A stretch of 64,000 nucleotides of DNA from NCBI GenBank assembly GCA_963753815.1, contig CAVWDU010000004.1, forward strand, positions 124,001 to 188,000. The letters run 5' to 3'. Each line of letters begins with the position of its first letter. The first letter of the stretch is position 1. Source of the DNA: CAVWDU01 sp963753815 (GTDB lineage: Bacteria > Pseudomonadota > Gammaproteobacteria > Pseudomonadales > Halieaceae). The translations under genes were made by a program, and so were the position numbers. Of the stretch, positions 36,988 through 45,716 are shown piece by piece. A model generated the notes under the pieces. That model was not told where the DNA came from. It worked only from the letters and a program-made list of their open reading frames with translations, and ran no database searches.

Positions 36988-37482
36988 ATGGGTATCAGCA
37001 CGGAAGAAAAAGCCGACTACGAGGAGCCTCCGGAGGCGGCCGCGCCCGTGAATCCGGTGGATATCCGCATTGCGGCGATGAACCTCCTCGCCCGCCGGGA
37101 GCACTCGCGGCTTGAACTCGAGCGGAAACTGAAGAAGCGTTTTGGCGACCACGAGCTTTTGCACCAACAACTGGACCGGCTGGCAGCCGAGCGCCTGCAA
37201 TGTGATCAACGTTATGCAGAAAGCCTGCTGCGGCAGCGAATCAGTCGCGGCCACGGTCCGCTAAGAATCCGCCAGGAGATGCGACAGAAAGGGCTGTCCG
37301 AGGCCGCGGTCAGTGCCGCCTTTGAAGCAGAGGCGCCGGAATGGCATGGCCTCGCTGCCGAGGCCTATCGCCGTAAGTTCGGCGACCTGCCACCCGACGA
37401 CATCAGGGACAAGGCCCGGCGCAGCCGCTTCATGCAGTACCGCGGATTCGCGTTGGAGCATTTCCAGCGCTTGCTCGAATAA
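36988..37482 (+). CDS. recX: Regulatory protein RecX
   Basis: 164 residues. It caps RecA filaments and limits recombinase activity. The three-helix repeats typical of RecX are seen: AMNLLARREHSRLELERKL, RYAESLLRQRISRGHGPLRI and the C-terminal RRSRFMQYRGFALEHFQRLL. An acidic N-terminal extension of about 25 residues precedes the conserved part. It follows recA by 97 bases, beyond the intergenic hairpin. Confidence 0.92.
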   Translation: MGISTEEKADYEEPPEAAAPVNPVDIRIAAMNLLARREHSRLELERKLKKRFGDHELLHQQLDRLAAERLQCDQRYAESLLRQRISRGHGPLRIRQEMRQKGLSEAAVSAAFEAEAPEWHGLAAEAYRRKFGDLPPDDIRDKARRSRFMQYRGFALEHFQRLLE

Positions 37483-37625
37483 CGCTTCCGTCACAGGTTT
37501 CAGTCTCGACCAGGTGATGGAGAAGCTGACCACTTCAAAACAGTAGCTCTTACCGTCACTGAAGCCGCGGATAACACCGTGGCTTGAGTGGCATTGCCAT
37601 TCTCAGTGCTCTGAAGGGGGGGCTG

Positions 37626-38108
37626 TCAGAACCCCTTGCCAAAGGTCAGGCCGAAGACCCACACGTGGTCGCCGTCCACGAAGTCCACATCGATCTGGGG
37701 CGACACTTCCCAGCCGCCGCCGAGTTCAAAAGCGTATTCGGCGCCCAGTCGAATCATTCCTTCGCTACCGTGCTTGCCGTCTTCGATTCCGGGCGCGATA
37801 TAAAACTTCCATTCACGGTGATGGACGGCGAAGGGGACCGCGTACACCGAAAAACTGTCGTCACCGAAGGTGTGCTCCACCATCGCGCCGACACCGAACT
37901 TCTCGCTGATTCGACGCTCGTATTCGATCCCCAGTGCCGGTTCGTTATTGCGTCGACCGTGATGGGTTACCCCGGCAAAAACCGCGAGCAGGTTGCGATG
38001 GTAGTCGCCGTGACTGCCGTCGGGATGGTGAGAACTGTCCTCAGTCGTGGCGTACGCCGCATACAACGTCAGGGGCACAGCGGACAGTAATACGTTGCGC
38101 ATTTTCAC
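37626..38108 (-). CDS. Small outer-membrane beta-barrel-like protein, function unknown
   Basis: 160 residues, not assigned to a named family. An N-terminal signal-like segment (LLSAVPLTLYAAYA) is followed by alternating strands such as NEPALGIEYERRISEKFGVGAM, FSVYAVPFAVHH and the terminal VWVFGLTFGKGF, ending in aromatic Phe as outer-membrane barrels do. His and Asp are frequent after the signal. GTG 38108 lies eight bases after GGAG; ATG 38102 is only two codons in. It is transcribed alone, converging on recX. Confidence 0.65.
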   Translation of the reverse strand: MKMRNVLLSAVPLTLYAAYATTEDSSHHPDGSHGDYHRNLLAVFAGVTHHGRRNNEPALGIEYERRISEKFGVGAMVEHTFGDDSFSVYAVPFAVHHREWKFYIAPGIEDGKHGSEGMIRLGAEYAFELGGGWEVSPQIDVDFVDGDHVWVFGLTFGKGF

Positions 38109-38486
38109 TTTTTATTCTCCCAGGGCACTCACCGCTCACCGCAATACAGGTTCTATTGTCACGCGGGACCATACTGAACCAGCAGTAATGCGCTGGCACT
38201 GTTGCGCTACGAGCCCGGCCCGTGTGTGTTGCCAGTATAGGCGGGTTTTATGAAGCAGGTTACAAACAAGCGAGAGTAACCGCGGATTGATTGGTCCCCG
38301 GTTGTACCCGTGCCATAGCCTGCCAGGCTGCGTCAGCCGGGTATGCGAGAGCCAGCGACCCTAAGGCACGCGCAAGTTGAAGTGTGGTCATGCCGGCTAT
38401 CTGGCGCAACTGTGGTGAGCCTTTACTGTATCAATCCTCCCTAGCCCGCTAACATGCGCTCAGCTAACCTTCAGGAAACCACGCCC
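38109..38486. other. Intergenic region without recognised content
   Basis: This 378-base gap between divergent genes should hold both promoters. I see no repeat, RNA gene or convincing -35/-10 pair in it. Confidence 0.5.
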
Positions 38487-40163
38487 ATGCCCGCCCGATC
38501 GATCGTCTGTTCCCTGCTGTACTTCACGCTGGTGCTTTCAGTGGCAGGACCGGCCCGGGCACAGACGGTCGCACTCGCCCATGCCAATATCGTCGATGTG
38601 GTCGGTCTCTCTGTGCTCGAGGACCAGACAGTTGTCATAGACGGTGAACGGATAGCCGCGATTTTACCGTCGGCGCAGTGGCAGCAGTCCGCCGGGCAGG
38701 TCACCATTGACCTGAGCGGCAAATACCTGATCCCCGGCCTGATCGATGCCCATGTTCACCTGGCAACTGACCCGGAAAAGGAGGACAGGGAAACACTGAC
38801 CCTGCAGCGGTTGCGCGGGCTGTTGCGCGGTGGTGTTACCGCCGTGCGTGATATGGGCGGGGATGCAAGGGTCCTGGCGGGTCTCAAACGGCGCGCGGAA
38901 ATCGACCTGATCACGGCGCCAGATATTTACTATTCAGCGATCGTCGCGGGACGGTCTTTTTTCTCCGACCCCAGGACGGTCAGCTCGTCGAAAGGGCGGG
39001 TCTCAGGCGATGTGGACTGGATGCGGGCCGTGGACGATGCCACCGACTACGACAAGCTCGCGATCCGGGCCCAGGGTGCGGGCGCCACCGGGCTGAAAGT
39101 GTACGCGGATGTTACGCCCGGCCAGCTCGAAAAAACCGTCGCCGCCGCGCGGAAGCAGGGGATGCCGGTCTGGAGTCATGCCTACCACCGTCAGGTCAGT
39201 CCGTCGCAGGTTGCCGCCGCGGGCGTCGATGTCCTGTCACACGCCGCTTACCTGGCTGCGGATGGCGTCGATGATTTTGCGCGCCTGCACCGCGGCGGGG
39301 AGCCCCTGTCGGCGGAAGCGCTGTCCGCATCATTCGAGCGTTCCCGTTACGATGGACTGTTTGACCGGCTGCGTGAGAGCGGTGCCTTGCTGGATACGAC
39401 CCTGAGCGTGTTCGAACTCACCCGCAAGGCGGAGCAACCGCTGTCAGCGCGGGAAATTCTTTTTCGTTATTCGGTACAGTTTGCGCGCTGGGCCAACGAG
39501 GCCGGCATCCCGCTGGTTGCGGGTACAGATGCGGCCAGCGATATAGCGGGCCTGCCATTCCCGGTCGTCCATTACGAGTTGCAGTTGTTGGTGGAGGCGG
39601 TGGACCTGACCCCGCTGCAGGCCCTGCAAACAGCCACATTGAACGCGGCCCGGGCGTTGGCGCTGGAGGCGGACCTGGGGAGTGTTACGACGGGCAAGAT
39701 CGCTAACCTGGTGGTGCTCGATGACAACCCGGTGGAATCGATTGCCCATACCCGATCAGTGGCACACGTGATCAAGCACGGCCGCTTCGTGTACCGGGGT
39801 GAGGATCCCCGCCTGCCGTTCAGTACAGTCCGTGCTGGCGGCGGGATGTTGTGGCTATCGGGCCAGATCGGCAATTTGCCGGGTACCATGACCCTGGCCG
39901 ATGACTCCACAGTTGGCCAGATGCACCAGGCCATGCGCAATATCGGCCAGGTGCTCGAAGATTATGGCCTCCAGCACGACGACCTGGTGAAATGCACGTT
40001 GATGCTGGCCGATATCGACGAATGGGGCGCGGTCAGCGAGGTCTACAAGCAGTACTTCAACCCCCCGTTGCCCGCTCGCAGCGCCTTCGCTGCCAGCGGC
40101 CTCGCGCTGGGCGCCGGCGTCGAAGTCGAGTGCATGGCCCCCTGGGCGGGCACAGACCGTTAA
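38487..40163 (+). CDS. Exported amidohydrolase fused to a RidA/YjgF domain
   Basis: 558 residues. A signal peptide (about 1-25, cleavage after ARA) leads to an amidohydrolase barrel of the imidazolonepropionase-like kind. H89-V-H91 are metal ligands, and Lys204, His231, His252 and Asp348 fit the remaining positions. From about 445 to 555 there is a complete RidA domain with SGQIGNLPG, QAMRNIGQVLEDYGL, the substrate-binding Arg531 (PLPARSAF) and Glu547 (VEVECMAPW). RidA proteins hydrolyse reactive enamines or imines. The fusion suggests that an imine released by the hydrolase is cleared in cis. ATG 38487 follows CAGGAA. Confidence 0.85.
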   Translation: MPARSIVCSLLYFTLVLSVAGPARAQTVALAHANIVDVVGLSVLEDQTVVIDGERIAAILPSAQWQQSAGQVTIDLSGKYLIPGLIDAHVHLATDPEKEDRETLTLQRLRGLLRGGVTAVRDMGGDARVLAGLKRRAEIDLITAPDIYYSAIVAGRSFFSDPRTVSSSKGRVSGDVDWMRAVDDATDYDKLAIRAQGAGATGLKVYADVTPGQLEKTVAAARKQGMPVWSHAYHRQVSPSQVAAAGVDVLSHAAYLAADGVDDFARLHRGGEPLSAEALSASFERSRYDGLFDRLRESGALLDTTLSVFELTRKAEQPLSAREILFRYSVQFARWANEAGIPLVAGTDAASDIAGLPFPVVHYELQLLVEAVDLTPLQALQTATLNAARALALEADLGSVTTGKIANLVVLDDNPVESIAHTRSVAHVIKHGRFVYRGEDPRLPFSTVRAGGGMLWLSGQIGNLPGTMTLADDSTVGQMHQAMRNIGQVLEDYGLQHDDLVKCTLMLADIDEWGAVSEVYKQYFNPPLPARSAFAASGLALGAGVEVECMAPWAGTDR

Positions 40164-40219
40164 CACGAGGCTCGCAGTCTTGTGCTGACCCAGCCCTAAG
40201 CTGATCCCAGGATATCCCA

Positions 40220-41680
40220 ATGAAAAAATCGATACTCGTAACAGCGGCCTTTCTTCTTGGCCTCATCGCTATCGCAGTCTTCAGGGCCGCCACGGTTTTC
40301 GACGACGTCCAGCTCGAGCCGGCCCAGGACCTTGCCCAGGTCGAGCTGAACCAGGAACAGGTCGTCGCGCGCATGGCCGGCGCGATCCGCTTCCGCACTA
40401 TCTCCCACGACGACCGTTCCAACTTCGATGCGGGGGCATTTCTGGCTTTCCATGACTACCTGCGCGAATCATTCCCGCGGGTGCACGAACGCGCCGAGCT
40501 CACCCTGATCAATGATTACAGCCTGCTGTTCCACATTGCGGGTTCGGATCGATCGCGCAAGCCAATCATGTTGATGGGTCATATGGATGTGGTGCCGGTC
40601 GACGATGTCACGCTCGCCGAATGGACGCACGACCCCTTTGCCGGCGAGGTCGTCGGCGGTGAGATATGGGGTCGCGGCACGCTGGATGACAAACTCTCCG
40701 TCATGTCATTCCTGGAAGCCACCGAAGCGTTACTCAGGGACGGCTTCGAGCCCGCGCGGTCGCTGTACCTGTCCTTTGGTCACGACGAGGAGGTGGGTGG
40801 CCGGGACGGGGCCAAAGCGGTTGCCGCATACCTGGAAAAGCAGGGCGTCGAGTTTGAATTTGTGGTCGATGAGGGCGGCGTCGTCCTTGACGGTGTGTTC
40901 GAATCGGTCGCCCGTCCGGTCGCTTTGATCGGGGTCGCCGAAAAGGGCTACCTGAACCTGAGGCTGAGGGTGGACGCGCCGGGCGGGCACTCGTCCACGC
41001 CGCCGCCGCAGTCGGGCCTCGGGATCATCAGCCGCGCCATCGTCAAGCTGGAGGAAAACCCGTTTCCCGCCGAGCTGACCCATGTCCAGAACACGTTCGC
41101 CGCGATCGCGCCGCACGCGCCGTTCACCAATCGGTTGGCCATGGCCAATACCTGGTTGTTCAAGCCCTTGATAAAGTCCGCTCTACTCGAAGATAAGGCC
41201 AAAGCTGCGTCCATGCGAACCACAACAGCAGCCACCATGGCCTCCGGCAGCTCGAAATCAAACATTCTGCCCACGCGTGCCGAGGCGGTCGTGAACTTTC
41301 GTATTTTGCCGGGTGAAACCGCGGAGTCGGTCAGGCAGCGGGTCGTTGAGATCATCGATGACGCGCGGGTCGAGGTGATTATGGAAACGAACATCGACCC
41401 TTCACCGGTGTCGCCCACCGACTCGATGGGCTACGAGCTCCTGGCCCAAACCATCCGCGGTTTCGATGACGACATCCTCATCGCGCCCAACCTGCTCTCC
41501 GGCGGGACCGATGCCCGTTACTTTTATACCGTCTCCCCGAATGTCTACCGCTTCGTCATGGTCAGGGCGACGACCGATACGCTCAAGATCGTCCACGGTA
41601 TTGATGAACGCATCGCAATCGACGATTACCTGACGGCGATCCGGTTTTACTACGCGCTGATCCGGCGAGCGACGGGATAA
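40220..41680 (+). CDS. M20 family peptidase, PM20D1/CPS1-like
   Basis: 486 residues with an N-terminal membrane anchor or signal (about 4-26). The metal-binding and catalytic motifs of M20 are complete: GHMDVVP (H121, D123), GRGTLDDK (D156) and HDEEVGG (E190/E191). The dimerisation lid contains GGHSSTPP and the C-terminal His lies in KIVHGIDERI. The overall pattern is that of carboxypeptidase S and PM20D1, which hydrolyse or form N-acyl amino acids. It follows the amidohydrolase-RidA gene by 56 bases, so the two may be co-transcribed. Confidence 0.87.
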   Translation: MKKSILVTAAFLLGLIAIAVFRAATVFDDVQLEPAQDLAQVELNQEQVVARMAGAIRFRTISHDDRSNFDAGAFLAFHDYLRESFPRVHERAELTLINDYSLLFHIAGSDRSRKPIMLMGHMDVVPVDDVTLAEWTHDPFAGEVVGGEIWGRGTLDDKLSVMSFLEATEALLRDGFEPARSLYLSFGHDEEVGGRDGAKAVAAYLEKQGVEFEFVVDEGGVVLDGVFESVARPVALIGVAEKGYLNLRLRVDAPGGHSSTPPPQSGLGIISRAIVKLEENPFPAELTHVQNTFAAIAPHAPFTNRLAMANTWLFKPLIKSALLEDKAKAASMRTTTAATMASGSSKSNILPTRAEAVVNFRILPGETAESVRQRVVEIIDDARVEVIMETNIDPSPVSPTDSMGYELLAQTIRGFDDDILIAPNLLSGGTDARYFYTVSPNVYRFVMVRATTDTLKIVHGIDERIAIDDYLTAIRFYYALIRRATG

Positions 41681-41886
41681 ACCCGTCCCGATTTCCCCGG
41701 CCAGGGCTCTGCCGCTAAAGTGGGGAAAGGGTACGGTAGCAGGTTCCTGTTCCGGTCTGGCAGCCTGCAGGAACAACCTCAGCCGGCCCGCTTCGCAAGT
41801 GCCGCCGAACTTCTCATTGCGCACTGTTTCAACTGACTGCGATCGTGCCTGAAAGGATACGTACAGGGCTTACTGCTTGTTGACCG

Positions 41887-42929
41887 TCAGCTGTTTCCGT
41901 GCCGACGCTGCTCGCGCCAGGCTGAAGGAGATATGCCGCTCTGGCGGCGGAACGCGCGCGCGAAGGCAGCTGGTGTCCGCGTAGTCCAGAAAAGCCGCAA
42001 TTTCAGTCAAGTTCATCGAAGAGTCCTCCAGCAGTTGCCTGGCGATATCATAGCGGCTTTCGTTCAATAGGTTCGCGAAAGCAGGTATCAAAGGCTCTTA
42101 GGCGACGGTTGAGGGTTCGTTGATGGATGGAAAAAAGACTGGCGACATGCTCTGCGGACGCACGGTGCGTGAGTACCGCGGAGCGCAGTACTCGCCTGAC
42201 CTGTTCGGCAAAATCTTCGGGGTGGTCACTCTCCAATAGGCTTATCTGGTGTTGCAGTAGGTCGTGTAAAGCCGGGTCTGCATTCACCAGCGGCTCTTTC
42301 AACCAGGCGGCCGAAAATTCCACACCATTCCGCCCGTCGTCAAAAAACAGAGGTGCGTCGAAATAGTGCTTGAACGGCCGGATATTACCGGGCCTGCGGT
42401 GGGCGAAGCACACTTTCGTCGGTCGCCATTTGTCGCCGCAGAGTGCGCGCAAGATATTGTAGGCCGCCGTCACGGCGGCATCGGCAAGCTGTTCACATGC
42501 GCCTGTTCCAGGCTCGAGAATGCTGTATCCAAGGAATGCCGACCCGGGTTCGTCATCCAGATAGACCACCGCACCGCGCACATGCAAATGTGAATATCGC
42601 ACAAACGACCGGAGTGCGGTCAACACATCAGGAGACTGTTGCATCAGGAATCCGGCGATGCCGAAAGAAGAAAGACCGGTATTCCTGCCTATCAAGTGCC
42701 CGAAATGTCGGCAACCCGTTCTTTCCGCACATCGCTCCAGTAGCCGGGTGCGAACGGGATAGGGAATAACCGTTTCCGGGTTGTCAAACAGCCGAGTATC
42801 GAAGTTGAGCTCCGCTAATATGGCGGCCGGCTCAAAACCCAGTTGTTGAAGAGTCCTTGGAATGGAAGCTATGGGGGCTATGCGTACGGTGCCGACTGCG
42901 GATGGACGTGTTGCGCGAGAGGCTGTCAC
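41887..42929 (-). pseudogene. AraC-family regulator, two frameshifts
   Basis: Across three frames this is a typical AraC-type activator of about 345 residues with an OruR-like N-terminal ligand domain (GFEPAAILAELNFD, then HFGHLIGRNTGL) and a C-terminal double helix-turn-helix. After RRLRAFDTCFRE an extra base near 42071 shifts the frame, which resumes with LLNESRYDIARQLLEDSSM and LTEIAAFLDYADTS. A second break near 41968 precedes AAFARAFRRQSGISPSAW, ending at 41887. Both breaks are in the DNA-binding domain. It is divergent from the DszB-like gene, which it may regulate. Confidence 0.82.
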
Positions 42930-42965
42930 CAGCAGTTTTCACCCCAATTGATGCAAATCATGCTA

Positions 42966-43016
42966 TCCAAAAAGTGTTGTCCAAAAATGTATGGCCGCTG
43001 TCTGATTATGTCTGAT
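42966..43016. promoter_or_regulatory. Direct repeats in the AraC/DszB-like intergenic region
   Basis: TGTCTGAT occurs at 42999-43006 and 43009-43016, ten bases apart, and TCCAAAAA occurs twice just before (42966 and 42980). Helically phased direct repeats between an AraC gene and its divergent neighbour are typical of AraC-family binding sites. Confidence 0.4.
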
Positions 43017-43131
43017 GTGGAAAATTGGTCAACCTTATACTGGAGTTATCATCGTTGTAATTTCTCTGCCCGGGATCGTCGGAGTGAGTAACAGACTCCT
43101 GGGCGTAAAGCTTAGACTCTAGGGGGTAATC

Positions 43132-44466
43132 ATGGACAGCAAAGAAAAGAACCACACAGTGATGGGCAGCACAAGGGATGACGAATTCGATGTGGGATCC
43201 CGTCGCAGTTTCATGGTCAATGCCGGGCTCGCCGCAGGCGGTATAGCGGCGCTGGGGGCAGGTGTTGGATCGACCTCTGCCGCGGCCGCCGCAGGCGCAG
43301 GCAGCCGTGCCGTGAAAAAAGAGGTCGACGGCAAAATGACCACCACGATAAGTCTCGACTGGAGCGAGGTTTACTACACCAACTGCCCTCTTATTTCAGC
43401 CAGCAACGTAGACCAGGAGCTGGGCTGGACCGCTGAGGAATTTGCGAAAATCGGTGTGGACTTTGCCTACTTCCGCTCGCGCCCCGAGACCGACTGGTAT
43501 CCGCACTATATTCACAACCAGGAGAACCTGATTCGTTTCGGTGGCCTGTTCCCGCCCATTCATGTTCATGCAGATTACCGCAGGACACGGATGCTGGGAT
43601 TGACACACGTGCCGTATGAAGGCGGCTGCATGATGGTGCGCGCGAAGGACAAGATATTCCGGATGAGTGATCTCAAAGGCAAGAAAATCGGGATCACCAA
43701 GAGTATGAACACGCTCAAGAACGACTGGTGGCGGATCCAGGAGCACCAGGGCATCCTGTTGATGCTACAGATGAACGGCATGACGGAAAAGGACATACAA
43801 CTCGTCGATTTCCCCTATCCGGACGACTGGTATGACGACCCCGAGATGCTGACACCTATGGTCAATCCCAGCTGGTGGCAGTTGAAACGCGATCACAAGC
43901 ACGATCTCGCTTTCCGTCCCCTCGAAACCGCGCTGCTCGAGGGCAAGGTTGACGCAATCTACACGCAGAGCAATGTCTTCCAGCATATCCAGGAGGCGAC
44001 GGGTGAGATGGCTGCGATCGAAGACCTGTCCCGTTACCCTGACTGGAGGCTGCAGGTGGCCAATATCCCCGCTATCATCACCTGCACCGACGTGATGGCC
44101 GAGGAGCACCCGGAACTGGCGGTTGCGTTCATGAAGGGCATGATCCGGGTGGGACGCTGGTCAAACGAACACAAGCGCGCGGCCGCGGCCATACTCAACA
44201 AGCAAACCTACTACCTCGACGAGGACGATACCTACGCGGGTATCAAGCATGTCGACATGGTGCCCAACCTGTCGGCCCAGAATATGGCAATGGTGGACAT
44301 CGGCAAGGAATTCATGCGCAAACACGGCTACATCAAGAACGACTTTGATGTAGAGGAGTGGGCCGCTCCCGAGTTTCTGGCGCAGGCAGCTAAGGAGCTT
44401 CTCGAAGACGAAGTCAAACAGCGGAAGATGGAGAAGATTCCCACCATGCAAGGGAGGGTAGGGTAG
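43132..44466 (+). CDS. Tat-exported DszB-like protein (desulfinase/ABC substrate-binding fold)
   Basis: 444 residues. A twin-arginine signal (SRRSFMV at 23-29, then an Ala/Gly-rich stretch) points to export of a folded protein. The mature part has the NMT1/SsuA-type substrate-binding fold and looks specifically like DszB, the 2-(2'-hydroxyphenyl)benzenesulfinate desulfinase. The DszB catalytic residues Cys27, His60 and Arg70 correspond to Cys85 (YYTNCPL), His125 and Arg135 (LIRFGGLFPP), with the same ten-residue His-Arg spacing. GKVDAIYTQSN and EEWAAPEFL also match. Known DszB is cytoplasmic. It may be a sulfinate hydrolase or a binding protein; no ABC partner genes are adjacent. Confidence 0.75.
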   Translation: MDSKEKNHTVMGSTRDDEFDVGSRRSFMVNAGLAAGGIAALGAGVGSTSAAAAAGAGSRAVKKEVDGKMTTTISLDWSEVYYTNCPLISASNVDQELGWTAEEFAKIGVDFAYFRSRPETDWYPHYIHNQENLIRFGGLFPPIHVHADYRRTRMLGLTHVPYEGGCMMVRAKDKIFRMSDLKGKKIGITKSMNTLKNDWWRIQEHQGILLMLQMNGMTEKDIQLVDFPYPDDWYDDPEMLTPMVNPSWWQLKRDHKHDLAFRPLETALLEGKVDAIYTQSNVFQHIQEATGEMAAIEDLSRYPDWRLQVANIPAIITCTDVMAEEHPELAVAFMKGMIRVGRWSNEHKRAAAAILNKQTYYLDEDDTYAGIKHVDMVPNLSAQNMAMVDIGKEFMRKHGYIKNDFDVEEWAAPEFLAQAAKELLEDEVKQRKMEKIPTMQGRVG

Positions 44467-44603
44467 CCTGGCAACGCCTTGGCGGAGAGGCAGGGCGGCA
44501 ACTGAGACTGTAGCTAGCGACTGTAAGTCGAGGAGATTATAGAATCGGGGTTCTCGCTGTTAAAGCGCAATACGGCAAGTCATTATAGGGTAAGGATGTT
44601 GTT

Positions 44604-45176
44604 ATGAGGGTTCGATCCATTGCTGTCGTTGCAGCGTTTGCCCTGCTCGTTGTGCCCCATTCATACCCTGATGTACCCGTAGTAGCACAGGTTGAAAAGA
44701 TCGAAGTGAGCGGAATAGACAACTTTTCACAGATCGAACAATCGTCCGGGTTCGCCGGGACGCGGATCGGCTTTGGCGGGGCAACCCAGGCTGAGGCAAT
44801 GCCCGCGCTGAAAAAACAGGGCTTTGCGACCGTGATCAACCTTCGCCTCGCTAGCGAAGAGAGTGTCGATCTCGAGAATAGCATCGACAGCGCGAGGGCG
44901 GCCGGGTTGAACTATATCCACCTGCCGTTCGATACAGCAGCGCCTGCCAGCGAGGTCGTCGAGAAGTTTCTGGCAGCAGTTGGCAATGAGGCGAACCAGC
45001 CGGTCTACGTTCATTGCGGTTCCGCGACGCGTGCTGCGGCGCTGTGGATGATCAGTCGTGTGCTGGCGGACGGCTGGGAGATCAGCGCTGCCAGTGCAGA
45101 GGCCGGCCAGATTGCGCGCAAGCCGACCGTGGCGATTGGATTTGCCACGACGTACCTGGAGTCGCTTGGAGAGTGA
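44604..45176 (+). CDS. Exported phosphatase-like protein (DSP/beta-lactamase-hydrolase-like fold)
   Basis: 190 residues with a probable signal peptide (about 1-28). The VYVHCGSATRAAALW loop carries Cys138 and Arg143 as C-x4-R. This short version of the tyrosine-phosphatase P-loop is found in the DUF442/BLH family, whose members include phosphatases and sulfur-transfer proteins. GFATVINLR and YIHLPFD (possible general acid Asp110) are typical of the fold. It lies 137 bases after the DszB-like gene on the same strand. Substrate unknown. Confidence 0.75.
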   Translation: MRVRSIAVVAAFALLVVPHSYPDVPVVAQVEKIEVSGIDNFSQIEQSSGFAGTRIGFGGATQAEAMPALKKQGFATVINLRLASEESVDLENSIDSARAAGLNYIHLPFDTAAPASEVVEKFLAAVGNEANQPVYVHCGSATRAAALWMISRVLADGWEISAASAEAGQIARKPTVAIGFATTYLESLGE

Positions 45177-45716
45177 AATCTCAGATCAATACCCGATTCG
45201 ATAAAACATCGTGGAAAACCAGTTTGCATGGTCTGACTGGCTACCATCCAGCGCCTGGCTCGCCGGAACTTTTATGCACTAGAGGGAAGACAGGTTCTGT
45301 CCGCGGTACCCGCGCGCTGTAATCAGTCCGAGTATCTCAGCAGTAGTGTCGAACGAGCTCTGGACTACGTGCAGCTGAGATCGGTGGGAACGTGCGGCGA
45401 ATGAACCCGTGGCGATGCTTTCGGGTTCTCAACATGCTTAAGGTTACCTTAAGCAAAAATAGCTGTAATAACGGAAGTTGATTCTGGATGTTTGCGCGCA
45501 TCCAAATACGCTGATCACTGGTGAATGCGGGATTGCTTATTTCCCCCAGTAGCGAAGCTCGAGCGCTCTGGATTCCAGTGACTGAGGAGTGTACTGATCG
45601 TATGCGCCGGGATGAGGAGCAGGACTGGATGACGATGAATGCCAGGTTAGACATGGCAAAGACCGGGGTAGGGATTCAGTATTGCGATGATCTGACGCAA
45701 GGAGGAGAGATGCCGT
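45177..45716. other. Intergenic region with one strong palindrome
   Basis: In 540 bases the only clear element is the 19-base palindrome at 45436-45454. A 149-codon frame at 45521-45970 runs through the start of the glycosyltransferase in another frame and is not believable. GGAGGAGAG at 45701 is the ribosome site of the next gene. Confidence 0.5.
45436..45454. promoter_or_regulatory. 19-base palindrome, possible operator
   Basis: GCTTAAGGT-T-ACCTTAAGC has nine-base perfect arms around a single central base. It lies about 260 bases upstream of the glycan cluster. With no U-tract it looks more like a dimeric repressor site than a terminator. Confidence 0.5.
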
